This document shows positions 27,566 through 36,553 of a stretch of DNA of 64,000 nt, one piece after another (within the stretch, counting starts at the first letter, position 1; every line of letters starts with the position of its first letter). Origin of the DNA: an uncultured Methylopila sp. (GTDB lineage Bacteria > Pseudomonadota > Alphaproteobacteria > Rhizobiales > Methylopilaceae); assembly GCA_902168115.1 (NCBI GenBank), contig CABHPB010000082.1:124001-188000 (forward strand). Direction: 5' to 3'. Made by a program: the position numbers and the translations under genes. The notes below the pieces were generated by a model. The model was not told where the DNA came from, ran no database searches, and saw only the letters and a list, made by a program, of their open reading frames with translations.

Positions 27566-28302
27566 CGCCAGTCGCCGGCCGCAACCTGGACGAGAGCGAG
27601 CGCCGCGACCGCAGCCGTATCGGCCCGGAGGATGCGCGGGCCGAGCCCCAGCCGGACGATTCCCGGCCGCCGCAGCAGCGCCGCGCGCTCCAGCGGATCG
27701 AAGCCGCCTTCCGGGCCGATGAGGAGGCTGAGCGAGCGGCCCTTCAACGGGGCGAGCGCCGCCGCGCCCTCGGCCGGATCCGCCGCCTCGTCGCAGAAGA
27801 CGAGCGCCGCATCCTCGTGCAGTCCGTCGAGTCCCTGATCCAGCGAGGCCGGCTCGTCGATCTCCGGGATCGTCAGCACGCCGCATTGCTCGGCGGCCTC
27901 GACGGCGTTGGCGCGCATGCGCTCGAGGTTGACGCGCGCGACCTGCGTGCGGCGGGTGATCGTCGGCGAGAGCCGCGAGACGCCCATCTCGACGGCCTTC
28001 TGCACCATGTAGTCGAGCCGGGCGTGCTTGAGCGGCGCGAACATCAGGCGGAGCGAGGGCGCGGGCGTCTGCTCCCGCAGGCGCGATTCGCAGGCGAGCA
28101 GGACGCGCTTCTTGGCGACCTCCGCGACCCGGGCGCCCCACTCGCCGTCGCGTCCGTTGAACAGCAGGAGCCCGTCGCCCGCCGACATCCGGAGGACGTT
28201 GCGGACATAGTTCGCGGCGTTGTCCTCGAGCGTGACCTCGGCGCCCTCGCTTAGGGAGGCGTCCACGAACAGCCGGGTGGAGGAGAAGTCGTAATCGGGC
28301 AT
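27562..28302 (-). CDS. rsmE: 16S rRNA (uracil1498-N3)-methyltransferase
   Basis: 246-residue SPOUT-family enzyme that methylates U1498 of 16S rRNA. The C-terminal knotted domain contains LSLLIGPEGGFDPLERA and LGPRILRADTAAVAALALVQ, which form the AdoMet pocket. The N-terminal PUA-like part starts DYDFSSTRLFVDASL. Divergent from ubiA with an 80-base gap, a common alphaproteobacterial arrangement. Confidence 0.95.
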   Translation of the reverse strand: MPDYDFSSTRLFVDASLSEGAEVTLEDNAANYVRNVLRMSAGDGLLLFNGRDGEWGARVAEVAKKRVLLACESRLREQTPAPSLRLMFAPLKHARLDYMVQKAVEMGVSRLSPTITRRTQVARVNLERMRANAVEAAEQCGVLTIPEIDEPASLDQGLDGLHEDAALVFCDEAADPAEGAAALAPLKGRSLSLLIGPEGGFDPLERAALLRRPGIVRLGLGPRILRADTAAVAALALVQVAAGDWR

Positions 28303-28382
28303 CGGCTAGCCGGATCATGCCGCCGCGGCTTCCGTCAACCCGCTTGACCGGCCGCCCCGCCGCGTCGCTTGATCGCCGCGTG

Positions 28383-29321
28383 ATGACCACGCCCCCCGCC
28401 TCCGGCTCCGTCGCGGACGCCCTGCCCTCGAACTGGGTCGACCGCCGCGCGCCGGCGGCCTGGCGGCCCTATCTCAGGCTCGCGCGAGCGGACCGGCCGA
28501 TCGGGGCGTGGCTGCTGTTCTGGCCCTGCGCATGGTCGAGCGCGCTCGCGGCCGTCGCCTCCGGCGCGGGCTGGCCGAACCCGTGGCATCTCGCGCTGTT
28601 CGCGATCGGCTCGATCGCGATGCGGGGCGCGGGGTGCGCCTACAACGACCTCGTCGACCGCGACATCGACGCCAAGGTGGCGCGCACCCGCTCGCGGCCC
28701 CTGCCCTCCGGCCAGATCACGCCGAAGCAGGCCGCGGCCTTCCTCGCCGCGCTGCTGCTGGTCGGGCTCGCCGTGCTGCTGTCGCTGCCGCCGTTCGCGA
28801 TCCTGGTCGGCCTCGGCTCCATCGTCCCGGTCGCGCTCTACCCCTTCATGAAGCGGATCACCTGGTGGCCGCAGGCGATGCTGGGCGTGTGCTTCGGCTG
28901 GGGCGCGCTGATGGGCTGGGCGGCCGCCTTCGAGCGGCTCGACTGGGCCCCCGTCGCGCTGCACGGCGCGGCCTTCCTCTGGATCATCGGCTACGACACG
29001 ATCTACGCGCACCAGGACAAGGAGGACGACCTCGCCATCGGCGTCGGCTCCACCGCCCTGCTGTTCGGCGCGCGGACGCAGCCGATCCTGTTCGCCTTTT
29101 ACGCCGGCGCCGCGGCGCTGCTTTTCGTCGCCGTGCTGCTCGCCGGCGGCGGGCTGATGTCCTACGCCGGCGTCATCGCTTTCGCGCTGCATTGCCTGAA
29201 GCAGACGCGCCGGCTCGACGTCGACGATCCCGCCCTGTGCCTGAGGCTGTTCAAGTCCAACCGCGACGCGGGCGCGCTGGTCTTCCTTGGGCTCGTCGCA
29301 GACGCCATATTACGGTTGTGA
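28383..29321 (+). CDS. ubiA: 4-hydroxybenzoate octaprenyltransferase
   Basis: 312-residue membrane prenyltransferase joining 4-hydroxybenzoate and the polyprenyl tail in ubiquinone synthesis. The two Asp-rich motifs are present: GCAYNDLVDRDIDAKVARTRSRPL and YDTIYAHQDKEDDLAIGVGST. The start at 28383 (MTTPPASG) was preferred to the one 22 codons upstream because the longer version adds only unconserved Arg/Pro residues. About nine hydrophobic helices. Confidence 0.94.
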   Translation: MTTPPASGSVADALPSNWVDRRAPAAWRPYLRLARADRPIGAWLLFWPCAWSSALAAVASGAGWPNPWHLALFAIGSIAMRGAGCAYNDLVDRDIDAKVARTRSRPLPSGQITPKQAAAFLAALLLVGLAVLLSLPPFAILVGLGSIVPVALYPFMKRITWWPQAMLGVCFGWGALMGWAAAFERLDWAPVALHGAAFLWIIGYDTIYAHQDKEDDLAIGVGSTALLFGARTQPILFAFYAGAAALLFVAVLLAGGGLMSYAGVIAFALHCLKQTRRLDVDDPALCLRLFKSNRDAGALVFLGLVADAILRL

Positions 29322-29334
29322 GAAGGCGGGCGAG

Positions 29335-29475
29335 ATGAGCGAAGACGGTCAGGTGGTGAAGGATCCGGTCAGCCCGGAGCATAAGCGCTTCGTGCTGGCG
29401 CAGGCGAGCTTGAGGTTGTGGCTGATGGCGGCCGTGGTCGTCGCGCTGCTGGCCTGGCTGTTCGTGGAGCTCTGA
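29335..29475 (+). CDS. Small single-pass membrane protein
   Basis: 46 residues (MSEDGQVVKDPVSPEHKRFV...), starting 13 bases after the ubiA stop. A charged cytosolic N-terminus is followed by one transmembrane helix (LRLWLMAAVVVALLAWLFV). Tight spacing suggests co-transcription with ubiA. Short proteins of this form occur after ubiA in related genomes, but I do not recognise a named family. Confidence 0.6.
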   Translation: MSEDGQVVKDPVSPEHKRFVLAQASLRLWLMAAVVVALLAWLFVEL

Positions 29476-29548
29476 GGCGCCACGCCAGATCCGGGGCAAT
29501 CCGTTTACGCCTGCACGGCATCATCGCCGTCCGAACCGGACGATCGCC

Positions 29549-29905
29549 ATGCCGACGAACAGTCGCCCGAGCCAGCGCCGCATGCCCCCCGGCAAGACGT
29601 TTTGCGTTGTTGGGCTGCTCGGCCTGTGGACGTTCTGCGCTTACAAGATCTATTGCGCGGCGAGCTACGGACTGATCTGGCCACGAATGCGCTTCGGCGG
29701 CGGGTGGTTCTCCTATGCCGATGATCCCGGACTCTATGTGTCCCTGGTCGCCATAAACGGTTTTGTGGTCGCGGCTCCCGTCCTGCTGTTTCTGGTCTGG
29801 ACCTGGATTCGCAAGGTCGAGGAGCGTCGTCGACGCGACGACGCCTCCAAGCCGGTCGTCGACGTCAGGCCGCAGCCGATCGTGCTTCACGAGACCAAGC
29901 GCTGA
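29549..29905 (+). CDS. Hypothetical two-helix membrane protein
   Basis: 118 residues. Two hydrophobic segments (TFCVVGLLGLWTFCAYKIYCAA and LYVSLVAINGFVVAAPVLLFLVWTWI) flank a periplasmic loop GLIWPRMRFGGGWFSYADDPG. A basic C-terminal tail (WIRKVEERRRRDD...) fixes its orientation by the positive-inside rule. Several Cys in helix 1. No family recognised; possibly an independent small gene between ubiA and the DUF2236 gene. Confidence 0.55.
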   Translation: MPTNSRPSQRRMPPGKTFCVVGLLGLWTFCAYKIYCAASYGLIWPRMRFGGGWFSYADDPGLYVSLVAINGFVVAAPVLLFLVWTWIRKVEERRRRDDASKPVVDVRPQPIVLHETKR

Positions 29906-29949
29906 CAGGCGTCATTGGCGTCTTCGCGCGGCGCTCCTAAGTCTAGAGC

Positions 29950-30783
29950 GTGCAAGAGATCCGCCACGCCATCAGATCGCAGATCCTGGAAATGGTCGGC
30001 GCCTCCGAGGGCCGCCGCGCCGAGCGGACCGACGACGGCCTGTTCGGGCCGCGCTCCTCGGCATGGCGGGTCCATCGGGACGTGACCTCGATGATGATCG
30101 GCGGCGTTGGCGCCTTGCTTCTCCAGATGCTGCATCCGGCCGCGCTCGCCGGGGTCTGGGACCATTCGGACTACCGGAAGGACATGTCCGGACGGCTGCG
30201 CCGCACCGCGCGCTTCATTTCCGGCACGACCTACGGGTCGACGGAGCAGGCCGAGGCGCTGATCGCGCGGGTGCGCGCCATTCATGACAGGATCGCGGGG
30301 CGTCTGCCGGACGGGACGCCCTATTCGGCGAACGACCCCGACCTTCTGACATGGGTGCATGTCGCGGAGGCGCGGAGTTTTCTCGCCGCGCATCTGCGCT
30401 ATCGCGAGGCGCTGTTCCCGCCCGCCGACCAGGACCGCTACCTCGCCGAGATGGCGATCGTGGCGAAGAAGCTCGGCGCGGGCGACGTGCCGACGACGCG
30501 CCGCGAGGTCGAGGACTATCTCGAGGCGATGCGCCCGCGCCTCGTCGTCGACGAGCGCACCTGCGCGGTCGCAAAGGCGCTGCTCTCGCAGCGGCCTGCA
30601 GGTCTCGCGCTCGCGCCGGCCTATCGACTGATGATGCAGGCCGGGATCGACCTGCTGCCCGACTGGGCGGCGCGGATGCACGGATTGCGCAGTCCGCGGA
30701 TCGGCCGGCCGGCGGTCGCGATCGGCGCGATCGGGATCGGCTCGGTCGTGCGCTGGGCGATGCGAGACCCGGCGCCGGCCTGA
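29950..30783 (+). CDS. DUF2236 / MpaB-type oxygenase family protein
   Basis: 277 residues from a GTG start. The family signature is visible: SSAWRVHRDVTSMMIGGVGALLLQMLHPAALAGVWDHSDYRKDMSGRLRRTARFI, followed by GTPYSANDPDLLTWVHVAEARSFL, with conserved His/Arg/Asp positions. Related proteins include heme-b-containing latex-clearing protein Lcp and MpaB' oxygenases, so oxidation of a hydrophobic substrate is possible, but bacterial DUF2236 proteins mostly lack a defined function. Stop is immediately next to the convergent 30784 gene. Confidence 0.88.
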   Translation: MQEIRHAIRSQILEMVGASEGRRAERTDDGLFGPRSSAWRVHRDVTSMMIGGVGALLLQMLHPAALAGVWDHSDYRKDMSGRLRRTARFISGTTYGSTEQAEALIARVRAIHDRIAGRLPDGTPYSANDPDLLTWVHVAEARSFLAAHLRYREALFPPADQDRYLAEMAIVAKKLGAGDVPTTRREVEDYLEAMRPRLVVDERTCAVAKALLSQRPAGLALAPAYRLMMQAGIDLLPDWAARMHGLRSPRIGRPAVAIGAIGIGSVVRWAMRDPAPA

Positions 30784-31029
30784 TCAGTTCCGCGCGATGA
30801 TCTCGCGCTCGCCGCGATGGACGGGCGTCTCGGGCGTCAGCCGGCCGGTGCGGCGGCGCGCCTGGAAACGGGTGCGGCGGCCCTTCAGCATGCTGTAGCC
30901 GCGGCGCGGGCGCGGACGCCCGCTGGACAGTTCGGCGCGCTCGGAAGCCTCCTCGCGATCGACCTCGCAAAGGTCTTCGGCGTCGTTCGCCGGCTGCGGC
31001 AAGTCGGAAAACAGCGTCGCGTTGCGCAT
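30784..31029 (-). CDS. Small Arg-rich hypothetical protein
   Basis: 81 residues. The ATG at 31029 has AGGAGCGACGAGAA upstream. The first 35 residues are acidic (DAEDLCEVDREEASERAE); the rest is strongly basic (RPRPRRGYSMLKGRRTRFQARRRTGR). The charge split suggests a nucleic-acid- or ribosome-associated protein, but no family is recognised. The stop abuts the convergent DUF2236 gene. The good ribosome site favours a real gene. Confidence 0.5.
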   Translation of the reverse strand: MRNATLFSDLPQPANDAEDLCEVDREEASERAELSSGRPRPRRGYSMLKGRRTRFQARRRTGRLTPETPVHRGEREIIARN

Positions 31030-31366
31030 TTCTCGTCGCTCCTGTCCCAGCCGACGCGACGAGGCGCGCCGGCTGCGGTTTGACGTCTCAGCATCCTGTC
31101 GAGAGAAGGCCCGATTGCTTCGAACTCTTCGCTTTATGTGCGTGAGAATGCGCTCCGAAGCGACGCTAACGGCTTAAGAGAGCTGGTGAATCCTTCCTGA
31201 ACCGGGGCATGTCTTCGCTCATGCTGAAGAGGAGCTTTCGGGACAGGGTAAGAATGTGATGAACGGCCATTCCCGCCTTGCGCCTGAGCCTTCATGCCGA
31301 CACTTTGGTGATGCGCTGCTTTGCGTGGCCCTCCAGACGCTTGCGAACCGGACACACCGCCGACCC

Positions 31367-32197
31367 GTGCCTTCCCCCGACGCGACCATCGATCTCGACC
31401 GCCTCGCCGTCCGCCTCGACGAAATCGTGCGTGAAGCCGGCGACATCGCGCTGCGTTTCTTCCGGGACGGGGCGGAACGCTGGACCAAGGGCGACGACAG
31501 CCCGGTCACCGAGGCCGACATCGCCGTCGACCGTTTCCTCGCGGCCGAGCTGCCCTCACTCGTCGCAGGCTCCGGCTGGCTGTCGGAGGAGACCGCCGAC
31601 ACGCCCGACCGGCTCGCCTGCCGAAGGCTCTGGATCGTCGACCCGATCGACGGCACCCGCGCCTTCGTCGAGAACAAGCCGGAGTGGGTGGTCTCGGTCG
31701 CGCTGGTCGAGGATGGCGCGCCGGTGGCCGGCGTCGTGCGCAACCCGTGCGAGAACGCGACCTACGCCGCGGTCCGCGGCGGTGGCGCGACGCTGACGAC
31801 GGCCGCAGGAACCACCGCGCTCGAGGTCCCCGACGGCGAGGACCTTCGCGGCCTGTCGATCAGCGGTCCGTCCAGCCTGGTCGGCCCGCTCAAGTCCTGC
31901 GGCGTCGAGACGGGCAAGTGGCACTACGCCCTCGCCAACCGCCTCGTGCAGGTCGCCGGTGGCACGCTGGACGCCGCGCTTGCGCGGCCGCGCGCCCATG
32001 ACTGGGACATCGCAGCCGCGCACCTGATCCTCGAGGAGTCGGGCGCGAGGCTGATCGGCTTCGACGGGCAGGTCCCGTCCTACAACAGAGAGACGACGCG
32101 CCACGGGGGCCTTATCGCGGCCGCCCCCAGGCGCGCCGCGGCGCTCGCCGCGGCCGTCGAGGAAGCACTGGCCGCAACCGCGGCCGTGGTCACATGA
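31367..32197 (+). CDS. cysQ: Inositol monophosphatase family / 3'(2'),5'-bisphosphate nucleotidase (CysQ-like)
   Basis: 276-residue Mg2+-dependent phosphatase. Metal-site motifs are complete: GDDSPVTEADIAVDRFL, WLSEETADT, LWIVDPIDGTRAFVENKPEW (DPIDGT) and ARPRAHDWDIAAAHLIL (WDIAA). This form, with an ENKPEW or similar sequence after DPIDGT, is usual for alphaproteobacterial CysQ, which hydrolyses PAP from sulfate assimilation. The start is uncertain: GTG at 31367 fits the family length, while the frame stays open to 31256. An inositol or histidinol phosphatase role cannot be excluded. Confidence 0.85.
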   Translation: MPSPDATIDLDRLAVRLDEIVREAGDIALRFFRDGAERWTKGDDSPVTEADIAVDRFLAAELPSLVAGSGWLSEETADTPDRLACRRLWIVDPIDGTRAFVENKPEWVVSVALVEDGAPVAGVVRNPCENATYAAVRGGGATLTTAAGTTALEVPDGEDLRGLSISGPSSLVGPLKSCGVETGKWHYALANRLVQVAGGTLDAALARPRAHDWDIAAAHLILEESGARLIGFDGQVPSYNRETTRHGGLIAAAPRRAAALAAAVEEALAATAAVVT

Positions 32198-32219
32198 ACC
32201 CTGCGGAGACCTTCACCCT

Positions 32220-32453
32220 ATGAGCGACGTCGTCCCCAAGCAGCTGCTCCACCTCGTCTTCGGCGGGGAGCTCGAGGATGTTCAGGGCGTCGCCTTCAAG
32301 GACGTGCCGAACCTCGACATCGTCGGGATCTTCCCCGACTACGCCAGCGCCCGCGCCGCCTGGAAGGCGAAGGCGCAGGCGACCGTCGACAACGCCCACA
32401 TGCGCTACTTCGTGGTTCACCTGCACCGGCTGCTGGACCCGGAGACGGCCTGA
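32220..32453 (+). CDS. DUF4170 family protein
   Basis: 77-residue protein (MSDVVPKQLLHLVFGGEL...), 22 bases after cysQ and likely co-transcribed. It matches the small DUF4170 family: HLVFGGELxD, the central FKDVPNLDIVGIFPDYASARAAWKAKAQATVDNAHMRYFVVHLHRLLDP. No signal peptide or membrane segment. Function unknown; the cysQ-DUF4170 pairing is common in alphaproteobacteria. Confidence 0.88.
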   Translation: MSDVVPKQLLHLVFGGELEDVQGVAFKDVPNLDIVGIFPDYASARAAWKAKAQATVDNAHMRYFVVHLHRLLDPETA

Positions 32454-32459
32454 GCCGAC

Positions 32460-33176
32460 TCAGCCGGCGCGGAGCTCCGTGAGCTTGCGGATCTGCCGCC
32501 CCCCGGCGTCGAAGTTCGCCGGATCGAGCCAAGCCTCGAACGCCGCCTTGATCGCCGGCCAGTCGTCCTCGGTCATGGCGAACCAGGCGGTGTCTCGGCT
32601 GCGCCCCTTGATCAGCATGTGCCGCTCGAAAATCCCCTCGAATCGGAAGCCGAAGCGCAGGGCCGCGGCGCGCGAGGGCGCGTTCAGCGCGTCGCACTTC
32701 CACTCGTAGCGCCGGTAGCCGAGCGCGAAGGCGTGGGCGGCCATCAAGTACATCGCCTCGGTCGCGGCCGGCGTGCGCGACAAAGCGGGCGAGAACAGGA
32801 TCGAGCCCACCTCAATGCAGCGATGCCCCGGTTCGATCCGCATGAAGCTCGCCCGGCCGAGCGTCCTTTCGCCCGCGGCGTCGCGGATCGCGAGCGTGAC
32901 GGCGGCGTCCGCCGAGGCGGCGGCCTCGAGCGCCGCGCGCAGCGCCGCCTCGCTCTCGAACGGCGCGTCGAACAGATAGGCGAACAGGCGCTCTTTCTCG
33001 GGCCCGGAGACGGCCGGAAAGAGATCGGCCGCGTCCTTCGCCGGATCGAGCGGCCCGAGCCGGACATGCCGGCCCTGCAGCGTTTCCGCCCGAGGCCGTG
33101 TCGGCGTCTCGCCGCCGACGAGCGGACCGCGCGGCGGGTTTGTCGCAGGATCGATGGGAGGCGTGCGGTCGGTCAT
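32460..33176 (-). CDS. GNAT-family N-acetyltransferase (RimJ/RimL type)
   Basis: 238 residues. After a Pro/Thr-rich N-terminal extension (about 1-35), the GNAT core includes RHVRLGPLDPAKDAADLF, the beta4/beta5 region IEVGSILFSPALSRTPAATEAMYLMAAHAFALGYRRYEWKCDALNAPSRAAALRFGFRFEGIFERHM, and DTAWFAMTEDDWP. This is the subtype that acetylates ribosomal protein N-termini or small amines; the substrate is not evident. Convergent with the DUF4170 gene, 6-base gap. Confidence 0.9.
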   Translation of the reverse strand: MTDRTPPIDPATNPPRGPLVGGETPTRPRAETLQGRHVRLGPLDPAKDAADLFPAVSGPEKERLFAYLFDAPFESEAALRAALEAAASADAAVTLAIRDAAGERTLGRASFMRIEPGHRCIEVGSILFSPALSRTPAATEAMYLMAAHAFALGYRRYEWKCDALNAPSRAAALRFGFRFEGIFERHMLIKGRSRDTAWFAMTEDDWPAIKAAFEAWLDPANFDAGGRQIRKLTELRAG

Positions 33177-33276
33177 GGAGGCTCAGTCGGCTTCGAGGAC
33201 GGGCCGTCCTCCCTGCGACGGCGCGCGGCCCGCGTCCAGCCAATTCCGCTGAAGCGGCCGATCGCGAAAGCTCATG

Positions 33277-33678
33277 TCAGAGCTTCATCATCCCCGACCA
33301 GCCGAGCCCCGGCTGGAAACGCGTGACCGACTTGTCCTTGCCCTCGACCGGAAAAGCGAGCCAGGCGCTGCCGTCCTTCGGGCATCCGGCGAGGTAGCTC
33401 ACGCCGAAGAACTCGCTCGCGCCGCTGGCGTCGGTGCCTGCCTTCTTGACCAGCTTCGTGAGGTTCTCGCGAACATGCGCGGCGCCGAGCCGCGTCGCCT
33501 CGGCGCGGAGTTCCTTGGACAGCGGAGCGGAGCACTGGTCGACCTGCGGATGCAGCAGGATGCGGATCTGGACGTTGGTCTTGCCGACCTTGGCCATGAC
33601 GACCGTGGTCTTGGGCGCGGCGAGCGCGGGAGCCGCGCCCAACGCGAGCGTTAAGGCGATGATCATGCGACGGGTCAT
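33277..33678 (-). CDS. Secreted hypothetical protein
   Basis: 133 residues with a signal peptide (MTRRMIIALTLALGAAPALA). The mature domain starts KTTVVMAKVGKTNVQIRILLHPQVDQCSA, then a charged helix LSKELRAEATRLGAAHVRENLTKLVKKAG, and ends with a beta-rich part (FFGVSYLAGCPKDGSAWLAFPVEG). Two Cys may pair. No family recognised; the periplasm is the likely location. Divergent from the aminotransferase gene. Confidence 0.7.
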   Translation of the reverse strand: MTRRMIIALTLALGAAPALAAPKTTVVMAKVGKTNVQIRILLHPQVDQCSAPLSKELRAEATRLGAAHVRENLTKLVKKAGTDASGASEFFGVSYLAGCPKDGSAWLAFPVEGKDKSVTRFQPGLGWSGMMKL

Positions 33679-33836
33679 CGCCGCCTGCTGCCACAGGAAT
33701 GCGGCGGGCTCGCGCCCTTGAAGTCGGTCGCGGCGTGAAACCGCGCCGCAAGGCGCCCGGATGACAATCGGGCGCCGGATGCTAGGTGTTGTGACGGAAA
33801 CCGCGGACCAAAAGACCCCGCAGCCGGAGAACCGTC

Positions 33837-35018
33837 ATGCTGAAGACTGTCGCAGCCTTCGACCGCATCGGCGAAGAGAACGCCTTCGCGGTGCTCGCCC
33901 GCGCCACCAAGCTCGCCTCGGAAGGCCGCGACATCGTCAATCTCGGCATCGGCCAGCCGGACTTTCCGACCCCGCCGCACATCGTCGAGGCGGCGATCAA
34001 GGCGCTCAAGGACGGCCATCACGGCTACACGCCCGCGACCGGCATCCTGCCGCTGCGCCAGGCGGTGTCGAAGGACCTCAACAAGCGCTTCGGCGTCGAG
34101 GTGGACCCCGAGCTCGTGATGATCATGCCGGGCGGCAAGGTCACGATGTACGCCGCGATCCTTCTGTTCGGCGAACCCGGCGTCGACATCCTCTACCCGG
34201 ACCCCGGCTTTCCGATCTACCGCTCGATGATCGAGTTCACCGGCGCGAACCCTATTCCCGTGCCGATCCGCGAGGAGAACGGCTTCGCCTTCTCGGCTGA
34301 AGAGACGCTGTCGCTGATCACGCCGAAGACGCGCCTGCTCATCATCAACTCGCCGGCCAACCCGACCGGAGGCGTCACCCCGAAGGAAGAGATCGACAAG
34401 CTGGTGAAGGGGCTCGAAGCCCACCCCGACGTCGCGATCATGTCGGACGAGATCTACGACCAGCTGACCTTCGACGGGCTCGAGCACCAGACCCTGCTCG
34501 CCTATCCGGAGATCCGCGACCGGCTGATCGTGCTGAACGGCTGGTCCAAGACCTACGCCATGACCGGCTGGCGGCTCGGCTGGTCGGTCTGGCCGAAGAA
34601 GCTCTACGACGACGTCCGCAAGCTCGGAGTCAACGCCTGGTCCTGCGTCAACGCCCCGACGCAGTGGGCCGGCATCGCCGCGCTCGAAGGGCCGCAGGAC
34701 GCCGTCGATCACATGCGCAAGGAATTCGACAAGCGCAGAAAGCTCGTCACCGAGGGGCTCAACGCCCTGCCGGGGGTCAGTTGCGCGACGCCGAAGGGCG
34801 CCTTCTACGCCTATCCCAACGTCAAGGAGACCGGCTGGAAGGCCAAGCCCCTCGCCTCCGCGCTGCTGGAGGACGCGGGCGTCGCGGTGATCGGCGGCCC
34901 GGACTTCGGCGTGCTCGGCGAAGGCTACATCCGCCTCAGCTACGCCAACTCCGCCGAAAACATCTCGCGGGCGCTGGAGCGGATGGGCGACTTCCTGTCG
35001 AAGCGCAAGGCGGCCTAG
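33837..35018 (+). CDS. PLP-dependent class I/II aminotransferase
   Basis: 393-residue fold-type I aminotransferase. VNLGIGQPDFPTPPHIVEAA opens the substrate site, NSPANPTGGVTPKEEI and MSDEIYDQLTFDG are the PLP-ring contacts, and WSKTYAMTGWRLGW contains the Schiff-base Lys. C-terminal Arg in EGYIRLSYANSAENI binds the carboxylate. The subgroup resembles aspartate/alanine-type aminotransferases acting on acidic or aromatic amino acids. Its last four bases overlap the convergent MFS gene. Confidence 0.92.
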   Translation: MLKTVAAFDRIGEENAFAVLARATKLASEGRDIVNLGIGQPDFPTPPHIVEAAIKALKDGHHGYTPATGILPLRQAVSKDLNKRFGVEVDPELVMIMPGGKVTMYAAILLFGEPGVDILYPDPGFPIYRSMIEFTGANPIPVPIREENGFAFSAEETLSLITPKTRLLIINSPANPTGGVTPKEEIDKLVKGLEAHPDVAIMSDEIYDQLTFDGLEHQTLLAYPEIRDRLIVLNGWSKTYAMTGWRLGWSVWPKKLYDDVRKLGVNAWSCVNAPTQWAGIAALEGPQDAVDHMRKEFDKRRKLVTEGLNALPGVSCATPKGAFYAYPNVKETGWKAKPLASALLEDAGVAVIGGPDFGVLGEGYIRLSYANSAENISRALERMGDFLSKRKAA

Positions 35019-36313
35019 GGCGAGGCGCCGGGCCGCGGACCGCCCGGCGGCGCCTTCGGCAAAGCGAGCAACACCGGAAGGACGGCGATCGCGACCGCGG
35101 CGATCATCGCACCCGGCGCCGTCGTCCAGCCGGTCCGTTCGACCAGGAGCTGGGCGAGCAGCGGCGCGAGCCCGCCGAACAGCGCCGTCGCCGTCGTCGC
35201 GCCGAGGGCAAGGCCCGTCACCCGTCCCTCGCCGGGAAACTGCTCGGCGGTCGCCACCGCGCCGACGGCGCTCACGCCGCCCGCCACCGCCGCAAGGACG
35301 GCCGCGCCGATGGCGGCCTCGAGCTGCGCGCCGCCCGCCATCAGCGCGAACATCGCGACCGGAAGGCATGCCGCCGCGAAGGCAAGCGCGACGAGCACGG
35401 GCTTGCGACCGAACCGGTCCGACAGCGCGCCGATAAGCGGGGTGACGAGGATCACCACCAGAGCCGCCGCCGTCGACAGCCAGAGCGAGGCGCCTTCGGA
35501 GAAGGCGCCGGTCGAGGTCAGGAAGGCCGGCACGTAGGTGATGCCGACGTAATAGGTGATCGAGCCGAGCGCGGAGATCGCGAAGCCGCGCAGCACGCCG
35601 GCCCGGTGATGCGTGAGCGCGTAGGCGAGCGGCCGTTCGGGCGCCGTCCCCGCCGCGCTCTGGCGCTCGAACTCCGGCGACTCCTCCATCATCGCGCGGC
35701 CGACCCAGACGCTGAAGGCGAGCGCCGCCCCGACGAGGAACGGGATGCGCCAGCCCCAGGCGTCGAGATCGGCCGGGCTCAGCATATGGACCGTCGCCGC
35801 GCAGACGCCGACCGCGAGCAAGGCGCCGATCTCGCTCGCCGCCGAGGCGGAGGAGGTGATGAGCCCCCGCCGTTTCTCCGGAGCGCCCTCGAGCAGATAG
35901 GCGACGACGCCGACATATTCCCCGCCGACCGAAAAGCTCATCACGCATCGCAGCGCCAGGAGCAGCCAGCCGGCCGCAGGCCCGATCTGGGCGTGGGTCG
36001 GGAGCACCGCGGTCGCCAGCATCGCCGCCGTCATGATCGCGACGGAAAGCAGCATGGCGCGCCGCCGGCCGAACCGGTCGCCGATGGTCCCGAACACGAT
36101 CGCGCCGAGCGGACGGAGCAGGTAGGCGAGCGCGAAGCCCGCCAGCGTCGCCGCGAGCGAGCCGTCGCCGGCGCCGACGAACACGCGCGACAGCACGGTC
36201 GCGAAATAGAGGTAGAGCGTGAAGTCGTACCACTCGACGATCGTCGAGAATGCGGCGATCGCCATCGACCGGCGCGATATCGGGGCGTTCGGTTCCGGGG
36301 CGGGCGACGTCAA
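35015..36313 (-). CDS. MFS transporter, metabolite:H+ symporter (MHS) type
   Basis: 432 residues, 12 helices. AAFSTIVEWYDFTLYLYFATVL and ALAYLLRPLGAIVFGTIGDRFGRRRAML are the MHS-family N-terminal signatures, followed by CVMSFSVGGEYVGVVAYLLEGAPEKRRG. Relatives transport citrate, alpha-ketoglutarate, proline/betaine or shikimate. Substrate not evident. It is not obviously linked to the flanking glucosidase gene, which is divergent. Confidence 0.9.
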   Translation of the reverse strand: MTSPAPEPNAPISRRSMAIAAFSTIVEWYDFTLYLYFATVLSRVFVGAGDGSLAATLAGFALAYLLRPLGAIVFGTIGDRFGRRRAMLLSVAIMTAAMLATAVLPTHAQIGPAAGWLLLALRCVMSFSVGGEYVGVVAYLLEGAPEKRRGLITSSASAASEIGALLAVGVCAATVHMLSPADLDAWGWRIPFLVGAALAFSVWVGRAMMEESPEFERQSAAGTAPERPLAYALTHHRAGVLRGFAISALGSITYYVGITYVPAFLTSTGAFSEGASLWLSTAAALVVILVTPLIGALSDRFGRKPVLVALAFAAACLPVAMFALMAGGAQLEAAIGAAVLAAVAGGVSAVGAVATAEQFPGEGRVTGLALGATTATALFGGLAPLLAQLLVERTGWTTAPGAMIAAVAIAVLPVLLALPKAPPGGPRPGASP

Positions 36314-36553
36314 GCTGCAGACGCTCCGGCGCTGGGCGGGCGGGCGCCGGACCTCTTCAGGCCCCGGCGCCCGCAGCGTGCATGAGCGTCGATCATGGCC
36401 ACGGCCGGCGGCGGCTCCAAGTACGAAACGACGAGCGGCCGGTCCAGGAGATGGGACGGCGCCATCGAGGGGTTTGGCCCGGCCGCGGATCGGTCATCCT
36501 CCGGCCGCCCGCGCGGACTATGTTGCGCGCAGAACTCGAGCAGCGGAGCGCGC

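Noticed and set aside
33752-33776. GGCGCCCG...CGGGCGCC hairpin between divergent genes as a terminator
   Set aside because: It lies upstream of both flanking genes, so it cannot end either transcript; it may be a regulatory palindrome but nothing else supports that.
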